Assembly: GCA_902785455.1 (NCBI GenBank)
Contig: CACZYY010000014.1
Location: 1 to 43,302 of the forward strand
DNA length: 43,302 bases
Reading direction: 5' to 3'
From: an uncultured Spirochaetaceae bacterium
GTDB lineage: Bacteria; Spirochaetota; Spirochaetia; Treponematales; Treponemataceae
Position numbers and translations under genes: made by a program. The notes beneath the pieces were generated by a model that saw only the letters and a list, made by a program, of their open reading frames with translations, was not told the origin of the DNA and searched no databases. Shown piece by piece: positions 16,698 through 24,468 of this stretch (positions within the stretch are counted from its first letter, which is position 1; every line of letters begins with the position of its first letter).

Positions 16698-19598
16698 ATG
16701 CCAAAAAACGACTATACTTCTTACTTTTTTCTGAGTAATAGGCATTATCAGATTACGATTCCTCTCACAACATCCATTTGTCTTATTCTCTTGGTTATGA
16801 TTGAGCATCTTGGAGGCCAGCCGGATTTTACTTTTCATGGCTGGCTTGTCCACAATATCCGCGTCTACCTGCAGATTATTCCTGTAATGCTCCTCACTTC
16901 TCTCTCCGGCTATGCTGTCGGTTCGCTTGTGGTGCTATTATTCTTCATCATTGAAACGATAACGGCGCACATGTTTCCGTACCACACGTTCATTCTTCTG
17001 CTCTCTTCCCTGATTGCTAACATTCCAATCTTTCATAACTGGTACAAAAAAATCTGGACTACGGTTCTCGCGCATTTCATTTTTTCAATTTTTCTTGGCA
17101 ACGTCTGGCACATTCTCTTTGCCATTCTCGAAGACAGGGATATTCTGCTCCAGGCAGAACTCTTCCATTTTACGTTGGCGGCTATCCCTTCATTCGTCGT
17201 CTGTGCATTTTGTTTTCTATATTATAACTGTTTTCCTGAGAAGATTAAAAATCTTTTTTTTGCGAGCGTTTATGAATCCGAAGAACTCAGGCTGTTAAAA
17301 TCAGTCCTTGCACGAAAAAAGGGGCGGCAAATTCGTCAAAAACTTTCTAATCTCATCATACTTGAAGCACTTGTCCTCCTTGTGGCAGGTTTTGCATTCG
17401 CCAATACACTTCTTGACCAGTTCAGAAATGTCACAAGCTGGCAGCAGGTTGTTTTTGCAACCCGGCTTATCGTTCTCATGATGATTTTTGCCACCCCGCT
17501 GATTCTTTTTGCATTTTCTTACACGAACATTTCAATCAGTCACCCGCTGCAGCTCATGGCAAAGGCGGTCGAAGATTCAAATCTCTGCAATATCACAGAG
17601 CACACGCGGAACGTTCCACGCCTTGATATAAAAACACTCAATATCAAATCAAAAGACGAAATCGGCATTCTTTATGAAACTCTCGTAGATATGCTTTCAA
17701 CCACCGAAAGTTACATCAAAAATCTCGAACGCTCGCAGCTTCTCGAAACACAGCTGGCAACGGCAAAGGCGGCAAGCAAGGCAAAGTCAGAATTCGTATC
17801 AAACATGTCGCATGAAATCCGCACGCCAATCAACGCGGTTCTCGGTTTGAACGAAATGATCCTGCGCGAAAGCAAAGTACCTGAAATCACGCAATACTCC
17901 CGTGACATTGAAAATGCAGGCAAAAGCCTTCTCAGCATCGTAAACGATATCCTCGACTTTTCAAAAATCGAAGCCGGCAAGCTAGAAATCATCCCGACAA
18001 ACTACGATTTGAGCACGGCAATCAATGATTTGGTCAATATGGTCTCAAAACGTGCAAAAGACAAAAATCTTACGCTCAACGTTAATATCGACCACTCTAT
18101 TCCGCATCTTCTTTACGGCGACGACGTGCGAATCAAGCAATGCTGTCTCAATCTTCTCACAAACGCAATCAAATACACCAACGAAGGCTCGGTCACTCTT
18201 TCAATTTCAGGAAGCAAAGTCGATTACTCTCACACAATGATAACAGTTCACGTAGTTGACACTGGAATCGGCATCAAGGACAAGGATATTCCCAAACTGT
18301 TCACGGCGTTCCAGCGAATCGAAGAAGAAAAGAACCGCACCATTGAAGGAACAGGCCTTGGCTTGAACATCGTGCAAAGTCTTCTGGCTCTCATGGACTC
18401 ACGGCTTGAGGTCGTAAGCATGTACGGCGAAGGCTCTGACTTTTATTTCTCTGTATTACAGGGAGTTATTGACTGGGAACCAATCGGTGACTTCAAAGAG
18501 ACTTATAAAAAAGCTGTGGAAAGCAAAACCGGCTACCACGAGCTTTTCACGGCACCAAAAGCAAGGATTCTCGTCGTTGATGACACGGAACTCAATCTTA
18601 CGGTTGTGCGCGGACTTCTCAAACAAACGAAGATAAATGTCGATACAGTTATCAGCGGCTACGATGCACTTGAAGCGCTCAAAAAAGAACATTACGACAT
18701 TGTTTTCCTTGACCATCGAATGCCCGGAATGGACGGTATTCAGACGTTTGAAAATATGCTCCGTCTCGAAGGCAACAAAAGCAGGGGCGTGCCCGTAATC
18801 GCCCTCACCGCAAACGCAATTTCTGGCGCAAAGGAAATGTATCTTTCCAAAGGTTTCGCAGATTACATGACAAAGCCAATCGAAGGCAAAAATCTTGAAG
18901 AAATGATTTTAAAATATCTGCCGGAAGAGATGGTTGAGGACGTTGAAATCGCGGTAGAAGATGGAATCATGACGCTAGACGAAAACGGCGAAATCGAGGC
19001 AAACAAGGCAAGAGCCGAAAAAGAAAAATTCTCGGTTTTGTCAGGTATTAATGTTGATGATGCGCTCAAATACACGGGTGGCGCGGACATTCTCGAAACA
19101 ACGCTCAAAGAATTCTACAAAAATATCGATAAAAACTCCGACCGGATTCAGGAATTTGTCGTTGAAGAAGACTGGCGCAACTACACGATTCTGGTTCACG
19201 CGCTCAAATCGTCTGCCCGCCTGATTGGTGCGTCACAACTTTCTGACGATGCAAAATATCTCGAAAAATGCGGAGACGAAGAAAATACTTCAGAAATTAT
19301 CAATAAAACTCCGCAGCTTCTGGAACTTTATCGCTCTTACAAAGAAAATCTCGCCCCGCTCTGCGCCCAAGATGAAGACGATTCCGGCAAAGAAGAAATG
19401 CCTTTGGAGCAATATGCAGAGGCAGTCAAAAATATCAAAGAATGTATCGAAGCGTTCGATTTTGACACAGCCGATCAAATTATCGCGATGATGAAGGATT
19501 ACAAAATCCCAGACGAAAAAAAAGACCATTTCGCAGAACTCACAGAGGCAATTTCCGAAGTAGACAGAGACAAAATCCTAAGAATCGTGGGAATATAA
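16698..19598 (+). CDS. Membrane hybrid sensor histidine kinase (HisKA-HATPase-REC-HPt)
   Basis: 966-aa phosphorelay kinase. Residues about 15-205 hold six or more membrane helices with short loops, an unrecognised MASE-like sensor. Another hydrophobic pair lies at about 220-285, then a HAMP-like linker and coiled coil to residue 360. The HisKA domain has phosphoacceptor His372 in SHEIRTPINAVLGLNE. The ATPase domain has the N box (CCLNLLTNAIKYT), G1 (VVDTGIGI) and G2 (GTGLGLNIVQSL). A receiver carries Asp672 in IVFLDHRMPGMDG. The C-terminal HPt domain has His834 in LVHALKSSARLIGA. Phosphate can therefore flow His-Asp-His to the tandem receiver encoded upstream. The start is supported by GGGGGA upstream. 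The stimulus is unknown; the membrane-embedded sensor with little periplasmic sequence suggests sensing within or at the bilayer. Confidence 0.95.
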   Translation: MPKNDYTSYFFLSNRHYQITIPLTTSICLILLVMIEHLGGQPDFTFHGWLVHNIRVYLQIIPVMLLTSLSGYAVGSLVVLLFFIIETITAHMFPYHTFILLLSSLIANIPIFHNWYKKIWTTVLAHFIFSIFLGNVWHILFAILEDRDILLQAELFHFTLAAIPSFVVCAFCFLYYNCFPEKIKNLFFASVYESEELRLLKSVLARKKGRQIRQKLSNLIILEALVLLVAGFAFANTLLDQFRNVTSWQQVVFATRLIVLMMIFATPLILFAFSYTNISISHPLQLMAKAVEDSNLCNITEHTRNVPRLDIKTLNIKSKDEIGILYETLVDMLSTTESYIKNLERSQLLETQLATAKAASKAKSEFVSNMSHEIRTPINAVLGLNEMILRESKVPEITQYSRDIENAGKSLLSIVNDILDFSKIEAGKLEIIPTNYDLSTAINDLVNMVSKRAKDKNLTLNVNIDHSIPHLLYGDDVRIKQCCLNLLTNAIKYTNEGSVTLSISGSKVDYSHTMITVHVVDTGIGIKDKDIPKLFTAFQRIEEEKNRTIEGTGLGLNIVQSLLALMDSRLEVVSMYGEGSDFYFSVLQGVIDWEPIGDFKETYKKAVESKTGYHELFTAPKARILVVDDTELNLTVVRGLLKQTKINVDTVISGYDALEALKKEHYDIVFLDHRMPGMDGIQTFENMLRLEGNKSRGVPVIALTANAISGAKEMYLSKGFADYMTKPIEGKNLEEMILKYLPEEMVEDVEIAVEDGIMTLDENGEIEANKARAEKEKFSVLSGINVDDALKYTGGADILETTLKEFYKNIDKNSDRIQEFVVEEDWRNYTILVHALKSSARLIGASQLSDDAKYLEKCGDEENTSEIINKTPQLLELYRSYKENLAPLCAQDEDDSGKEEMPLEQYAEAVKNIKECIEAFDFDTADQIIAMMKDYKIPDEKKDHFAELTEAISEVDRDKILRIVGI

Positions 19599-19603
19599 AG
19601 AAC

Positions 19604-19685
19604 TGCCACGCGGATTCGATTTTGCTACGCAAAATCACCAGAAATTTTTGACTGAGATTCCGTAGGAATCTCGAATCTGTGTGGC
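19604..19685 (+). repeat. Family A palindromic repeat, copy 3, terminator-like
   Basis: Left arm GCCACGCGGATTCGA pairs with TCGAATCTGTGTGGC through two G-U wobbles on the plus strand. Inner hairpins are GATTTTGC-TAC-GCAAAATC and GAGATTCC-GTA-GGAATCTC. Seven T follow the outer stem, 6 nt after the kinase stop, so this copy may act as the terminator of the two-component operon. Confidence 0.9.
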
Positions 19686-19718
19686 TTTTTTTATCTTTTT
19701 CATGCTAAAATACCACCT

Positions 19719-19766
19719 ATGGCAGACTATGTCGTTCGCGCAGCCATCCATGGCGTCGCGAACTAA
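19719..19766 (+). pseudogene. 15-codon ORF duplicating the start of dnaE
   Basis: Reads MADYVVRAAIHGVAN then stop. The first codons (ATGGCAGACTATGTC) closely match the true dnaE start 120 nt downstream (ATGGCAGATTATCATGTC), which begins MADYHV. A TAAAAT box ends 7 nt before this ATG, the leaderless spacing seen elsewhere in the window. I infer this is the ancestral dnaE start displaced by the element at 19739-19837; an upstream leader peptide is the alternative. Confidence 0.5.
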
Positions 19767-19837
19767 CAAGTTTTTTTTCAAAAACTTGCGGGATTAACTT
19801 GCTTTGGAGGACGCGCCATCCGTGGCGCTATTTTAAT
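19739..19837. repeat. Palindromic element (family C) inserted before dnaE
   Basis: Contains GCCATCCATGGC near the left end, a central hairpin CAAGTTTTTTTTCAAAAACTTG (18-22 nt arms and loop) and GCGCCA-TCCG-TGGCGC near the right end. It is bounded by two near-copies of the first bases of dnaE. Only one copy is present in this window, so its family status is inferred from structure. Confidence 0.55.
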
Positions 19838-19838
19838 T

Positions 19839-22800
19839 ATGGCAGATTATCATGTCTTCGATAGTGCTCCGGAAGGCACGCCGGTTGCTAATTTTGTTCA
19901 TCTTCATGTTCATTCTGATTATTCCTTGCTTGATTCCTGCGCCAAGCTTGATGATTTGGTCGCCAAGGCAAAAAGGCTCAATATGCCTGCTCTTGCGCTC
20001 ACTGACCACGGAAACATGTTCGGTGCGCTCAACTTTGAGCATCTCTGCCATGTAAACGGAATCAACCCGATTGTCGGCGAAGAATTTTATGTCGCTTTCG
20101 GCTCGCACCTGGAGAAAAATTCCGTTCCATATTCACACAAAGGCGAGGACGGAGACCGGCAGGCCCGCTACTTCCACCTGATTCTTCTTTGCGAAAACGA
20201 AACCGGCTATAAAAACATGAGCTGGCTTTCTTCAATCGCCTACACAGAGGGCACCTGGTACAAACCTCGAATCGATTTTGAGCTTCTTGAAAAATATCAT
20301 GAAGGCCTCATTTGTTGTTCTGCCTGTATCGCGGGCGAACTTCCACAGCTTTTGCTTGCGGGCAAGGACGAAGAGGCAAAAGAACTTGCCTTAAAATACA
20401 AAAATCTTTTTGGCCCAGACCACTACTACATTGAATTGCAGGATCACGGCCTTGAAGACCAGAAAATCGTCAACAAAAAACTGATTGCGCTGGCCCACGA
20501 GCTTGATATTCCGCTTGTCGTCACGAATGATATTCACTACATCGAAAAAGAAGACTGGGAAGCCCAGGACTGCTTGCGATGCATCGGCTTCAAAAAGAAC
20601 ATGAACGAGCCGCATCAGACAATGGGCGATGACAAACACGAGTGGTATTTCAAAACTGAAGAAGAAATGCGGCTTTTGTTCCCGGACTGTCCCGAAGCTT
20701 ACGACAACACAATCAAGATTGCCAATATGTGCAACCTTACCATTCATCAGTACAAAACGATGGAGCTCAAAGGCACGCTTCCGCGATTTGCTTTGCCACA
20801 AGAATTCCAGACTCACGGCGAAGATTATGCGAAAAATCAGGACGACTACATGCGTCACCTTGTTGAAGAAGGATTGCGCAAACGTTACAAGGAAATCACG
20901 CCGCAAATCCGCCAGCGATGTGAATATGAAATGGGCATCATCCTGAAGATGGGCTTTTCGGGCTACTTTCTCATCGTTTGGGAATTCATCAACTGGTCAA
21001 AATCCACTTATGACAACGTAAACAACCGCCCCAAGCCTTACATGCCAATTGGTCCAGGCCGAGGTTCTGGTGCTGGTTCTCTCGTTGCCTACTGTCTTAC
21101 GATTACGGACATCGATCCGTTCCGCTACAAACTGATTTTCGAACGATTTTTGAATCCTGAGCGAGTCTCAATGCCGGACTTCGACGTTGATATGGACTTC
21201 GACTATCGCCAGGACATTATCCAGCATACACGCGACTTGTACGGCGACAAAAAAGTCGGCCACATCGTAACGTTCGGTACTTTAAAGCCAAAGAACGTAA
21301 TTGCCGACGTAGGCCGCACTCTGGGCATTCCGCTTTCCGAAGTCAACATGCTCAAATCAAAAGTCTCTGAGAACTTAAAAACCAAGCTCAAAAACTGCTT
21401 TGAGCCGCCGACCGAAAAATTCCCTGATGGCGGTCAGCTTGCGGAATTCAGGCACGATCCGCGATACGAAAAACTTTTTGACCTTGCCTTTAAACTTGAA
21501 GGCTGCAAGCGAAACACAGGTCTCCACGCTTCGGGAATGGTTATCGGTCTCACGGAACTTCCGAACTGGGCTCCGGTTTTCATGGATTCTAAAACAGGAA
21601 AAGTCGGCGTTCAGTACACGATGGACATCATCGAGCCGTGCGGTCTTGTAAAATTCGACTACCTCGGACTCAAAACACTTTCTCTGATTCGATATGCCGA
21701 AAATATCATCAACAAGCACAAAAAGCCCGGAGAGCCGGATTTTGTCTGTGCAAAGGTGAGCGAAACTGACCCAAAGACCTTCGAACTCTTTAAGCGCGGT
21801 GACTCTGCCGCCGTATTCCAGTTTGAATCTCCTGGTATGCAGAAGATTTTGCGCCAGTTCCAGCCGGAAAAACTTGAAGATCTGGTTGCGTTGAACGCTC
21901 TTTATCGCCCGGGTCCAATGGATTGTATTCCTGACTACATCGACGGCAAATGGAAGCCTGAGACTATTCACTATCCTGACCCTTGTTTGGAGCCGATTCT
22001 TAAGGAAACTTACGGCGTTATGGTCTATCAGGAACAGATTATGCAGGTTTCGCAGAAAATTGCAGGATTCTCTCTTGGTGGAGCTGATATGCTCCGTCGT
22101 GCTATGGGTAAAAAGAAGCCTGAAGTCATGATGGGCAAAAAAAAGGAATTCGTCGAAGGTGCGGTTGCACAGGGATTTGATGCCAAACACGCCGAGGACA
22201 TCTTTGAAATCATGATTCCGTTCGCGGGCTACGGTTTCAATAAGTCGCACGCGGCGGCATATTCTGTCCTCGCTTATCGCACGGGCTGGCTTAAAGCAAA
22301 CAAACCGGCAGAGTTCATGGCGGCCAACCTTACCAACGAAATCACCTCGACGGACGGTCTTCCGGCTTATATTGCCGAGGCTCGCCGTATCGGAGTTCCA
22401 GTAGATCCTCCTGACGTAAACCGCTCGGACGCAATTTTCGACGTTGTTGACGGCCACATTGTATTTGGTTTCAAGGGAATCAAGGGAATGGGCGACAGGG
22501 CTGCCCGTGCTATCGTTTATGAACGTGAGCAAAACGGCCTTTACAAAGATTTCATGGACTTTTTGGTTCGTGTCATCAAAGTAAAGGAAATTCCAGGCGA
22601 AGAGCATGGCGAAGAAGAAGGAAAATCAATGCGCCAGACCGCAATCAACAAAAAAGCGGTTGAAGTTCTCATAAAATGCGGCGGATTTGATAATCTTGAC
22701 CAGAACCGCCCGACATTGATTGCAAATCTTGACCGTGCCTACGCTTATGCCGAAAAAATTGCCTTCGGTGCTGATGACGGACAGCTTTCTCTCTTTGGCG

Positions 22801-23549
22801 ACACTGACGAAAAAGAATACGCAGACTTCGTGTTTGAAAAGATCGAGGATTGCTCTCGGCTCGAAAAGCTTAACATGGAAAAAGAACTGATTGGATGCTA
22901 TGTTTCGGGTCATCCGCTTGATGACTACAAAAAAGCATACGAAAAGGCGACAGTCAATTCTCTCACAATAAACCGCGTTGCAAAGGACGACAAAGCCGAA
23001 AAAGATGCGATGGCGGCAAGCGGTCGAAATCCGTGGCAAATGAAAAATGCCGGTCGTGTTCAGTCAGCGGTGGGAATGCTCATGGAACTCCGCACAATCG
23101 TGACTAAAAAAGGCGTGCCAATGGCATTCGCTAAATTGCAGGATTATAACGGCTCATTCGACCTCACTTTCTTTCCAAAAACATGGGAACAGTTAAAAGA
23201 TAAAATCGAAAACGACAAAATCTACGCTTTCAAAGGCAAAATTGATTCCAGCCGTGAAACTCCGAGTATGCTCGTTGATTCAATCGAAGACCCGAATGTT
23301 TTGCAGGAAAAGGCGATCGAGGAAGTCCATATCCAGCTTGACGGCAATTTCAACGATGAGCGGCAGATTTTCTCGCTCAAAGAATATCTTTTCGGCGTGA
23401 ACGGAACCTGCGCAGTCTACTTCCACATCGACACGCCAACCGATAACTACATCGTCAAGGCATCGAACCAGCTGCAAGCCCCTGCCACAAAGGGATTTCT
23501 GGACGACTTAAAAGGAATCCCTTTAGTCAAGGATGTATGGACGGTATAA
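19839..23549 (+). CDS. dnaE: DNA polymerase III alpha subunit
   Basis: Replicative C-family polymerase, 1236 aa, slightly longer than the 1160-aa E. coli enzyme. An N-terminal PHP domain begins at residue about 20 with FVHLHVHSDYSLLDS (HxH metal motif) and LALTDHGNMFGALNF. The palm carries catalytic Asp449 and Asp451 in MPDFDVDMD and Asp607 in VKFDYLGLKT, matching E. coli D401, D403 and D555. A helix-hairpin-helix region (FGFKGIKGMGDRAARAI) and a C-terminal OB fold (GMLMELRTIVTKKGVPMAFAKLQD) follow. GGAGG is about 30 nt from the ATG, too far for normal use, and the 5' region holds an inserted element, so translation initiation may be unusual. It is followed 2 nt after its stop by a family B repeat. 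Confidence 0.97.
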   Translation: MADYHVFDSAPEGTPVANFVHLHVHSDYSLLDSCAKLDDLVAKAKRLNMPALALTDHGNMFGALNFEHLCHVNGINPIVGEEFYVAFGSHLEKNSVPYSHKGEDGDRQARYFHLILLCENETGYKNMSWLSSIAYTEGTWYKPRIDFELLEKYHEGLICCSACIAGELPQLLLAGKDEEAKELALKYKNLFGPDHYYIELQDHGLEDQKIVNKKLIALAHELDIPLVVTNDIHYIEKEDWEAQDCLRCIGFKKNMNEPHQTMGDDKHEWYFKTEEEMRLLFPDCPEAYDNTIKIANMCNLTIHQYKTMELKGTLPRFALPQEFQTHGEDYAKNQDDYMRHLVEEGLRKRYKEITPQIRQRCEYEMGIILKMGFSGYFLIVWEFINWSKSTYDNVNNRPKPYMPIGPGRGSGAGSLVAYCLTITDIDPFRYKLIFERFLNPERVSMPDFDVDMDFDYRQDIIQHTRDLYGDKKVGHIVTFGTLKPKNVIADVGRTLGIPLSEVNMLKSKVSENLKTKLKNCFEPPTEKFPDGGQLAEFRHDPRYEKLFDLAFKLEGCKRNTGLHASGMVIGLTELPNWAPVFMDSKTGKVGVQYTMDIIEPCGLVKFDYLGLKTLSLIRYAENIINKHKKPGEPDFVCAKVSETDPKTFELFKRGDSAAVFQFESPGMQKILRQFQPEKLEDLVALNALYRPGPMDCIPDYIDGKWKPETIHYPDPCLEPILKETYGVMVYQEQIMQVSQKIAGFSLGGADMLRRAMGKKKPEVMMGKKKEFVEGAVAQGFDAKHAEDIFEIMIPFAGYGFNKSHAAAYSVLAYRTGWLKANKPAEFMAANLTNEITSTDGLPAYIAEARRIGVPVDPPDVNRSDAIFDVVDGHIVFGFKGIKGMGDRAARAIVYEREQNGLYKDFMDFLVRVIKVKEIPGEEHGEEEGKSMRQTAINKKAVEVLIKCGGFDNLDQNRPTLIANLDRAYAYAEKIAFGADDGQLSLFGDTDEKEYADFVFEKIEDCSRLEKLNMEKELIGCYVSGHPLDDYKKAYEKATVNSLTINRVAKDDKAEKDAMAASGRNPWQMKNAGRVQSAVGMLMELRTIVTKKGVPMAFAKLQDYNGSFDLTFFPKTWEQLKDKIENDKIYAFKGKIDSSRETPSMLVDSIEDPNVLQEKAIEEVHIQLDGNFNDERQIFSLKEYLFGVNGTCAVYFHIDTPTDNYIVKASNQLQAPATKGFLDDLKGIPLVKDVWTV

Positions 23550-23550
23550 A

Positions 23551-23700
23551 AAAATGGCGCAAAGGAGCGGAACGGCTTACGAAAACACTCGTTTTGTGCT
23601 GCCGCGTTAGCGGCAAACGTATATAGTTACAAGCACAAAACGCGTGTAGCATGCTAGCATGCGCTTTCGATAAGCCGTTTCCACGACTGGAAGCCATTTT
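23551..23700 (+). repeat. Family B structured repeat, copy 3
   Basis: Ends AAAATGGC/GCCATTTT, stem AACGGCTTACGAAA paired with TTTCGATAAGCCGTT, arm CGTTTTGTGC/GCACAAAACG, hairpin TGCCGC-GTTA-GCGGCA, and perfect palindrome GCATGCTAGCATGC. It starts immediately after the dnaE stop and ends 69 nt before yggT. Confidence 0.92.
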
Positions 23701-23734
23701 TCAAGCAGTAAACATTTTATAATGCAGTAAGAAT

Positions 23735-23763
23735 TTGTCTTTTTACAAAGAAAGCATTATATT
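23735..23763 (+). promoter_or_regulatory. Leaderless-type promoter of the YggT gene
   Basis: TTGTCT, 17-nt spacer, TATATT, then only 6 nt (TCTTAT) to the ATG. No ribosome-binding site is possible in that interval, so the mRNA should start at or next to the initiation codon. Confidence 0.65.
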
Positions 23764-23769
23764 TCTTAT

Positions 23770-24360
23770 ATGTATATTTTTTCAGTTTTGGCTTCGGTCG
23801 TTTCAATTTATACACTTCTCTGCTTTGTGCGTGTAATGCTCTCATGGTTTCCGGGCGCGGAATATTCTAAGTTCGGGCGAGTTTTGTGCCAGATGTGCGA
23901 CCCGTATCTTGATATTTTCCGACGATTCAGATTCCTGCGTTTTTCTTCCTTTGATTTCACTCCTGCAATTGCGCTTTGTATTCTCATGGCAGTTCAGGCA
24001 TTTTTCACAAGCCTTTCAACAGGGGCTGGATTCCGGCTCTCAACGATTCTTGCGATGCTCGTGATGCTTGTGGGGAACATTTTCACATCAGTTTTGGGCT
24101 TTCTTGCAGTGATTGTGCTTGTCAGGCTCATTGTTTATCTTTTTATCGGCGACGGTCAGGGAAGCTATTCAATCTGGACGGCAATGGACAGGGCAATTTC
24201 GCCAATAATTTTCCGAATCGCAGGTCTGTTCTTCAAAAATCAGTCAATTTCGTTCGTTAAAGCACTGGTAGTCTCATTCATCACTCTGGTAGTGTTCTCA
24301 GCCGTAATTTCCTACGCAATCCGAGTGCTCGGCATGTTAATAAGCATGATCCCGTTTTAG
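23770..24360 (+). CDS. YggT-family inner-membrane protein
   Basis: 196-aa integral membrane protein with two copies of the YggT pattern. Each has paired hydrophobic helices, the first around VVSIYTLLCFVRVMLSWFPGA followed by CDPYLDIFRRFRF, and the second around VIVLVRLIVYLFIGD followed by DRAISPIIFRIAGLF. The proline after each helix pair and the D-P-Y/S-P motif are family hallmarks. Family members have been linked to osmotic tolerance and cell division or K+ handling in other bacteria, but no reaction is established. It lies between dnaE and recG with structured repeats on both sides, so it is probably its own transcript. Confidence 0.85.
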   Translation: MYIFSVLASVVSIYTLLCFVRVMLSWFPGAEYSKFGRVLCQMCDPYLDIFRRFRFLRFSSFDFTPAIALCILMAVQAFFTSLSTGAGFRLSTILAMLVMLVGNIFTSVLGFLAVIVLVRLIVYLFIGDGQGSYSIWTAMDRAISPIIFRIAGLFFKNQSISFVKALVVSFITLVVFSAVISYAIRVLGMLISMIPF

Positions 24361-24369
24361 AATAAAGGA

Positions 24370-24455
24370 TGCCACGCAGATTCGAAATTGCTACGCAATT
24401 TCAATTTTAAATATTTATACTTGATTTTCCGTAGGAAAATCGAATCTGTGTGGCA
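24370..24455 (+). repeat. Family A palindromic repeat, copy 4
   Basis: Outer arms GCCACGCAGATTCGA/TCGAATCTGTGTGGC pair with one G-U wobble on the plus strand. Hairpins are GAAATTGC-TAC-GCAATTTC and GATTTTCC-GTA-GGAAAATC, each differing from the other copies at both sides of the stem. It ends 13 nt before the recG ATG and just before its AGGAGAG ribosome-binding site, so it would be in the recG leader. Confidence 0.9.
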
Positions 24456-24468
24456 ACAGGAGAGTTAC

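Noticed and set aside
21375..22607. 410-codon open frame antisense to dnaE
   Set aside because: It lies opposite invariant polymerase motifs and is explained by codon bias of dnaE.
24388..24468. N-terminal extension of RecG from an upstream ATG
   Set aside because: The extension is encoded by a family A repeat, and AGGAGAG points to the methionine at 24469.
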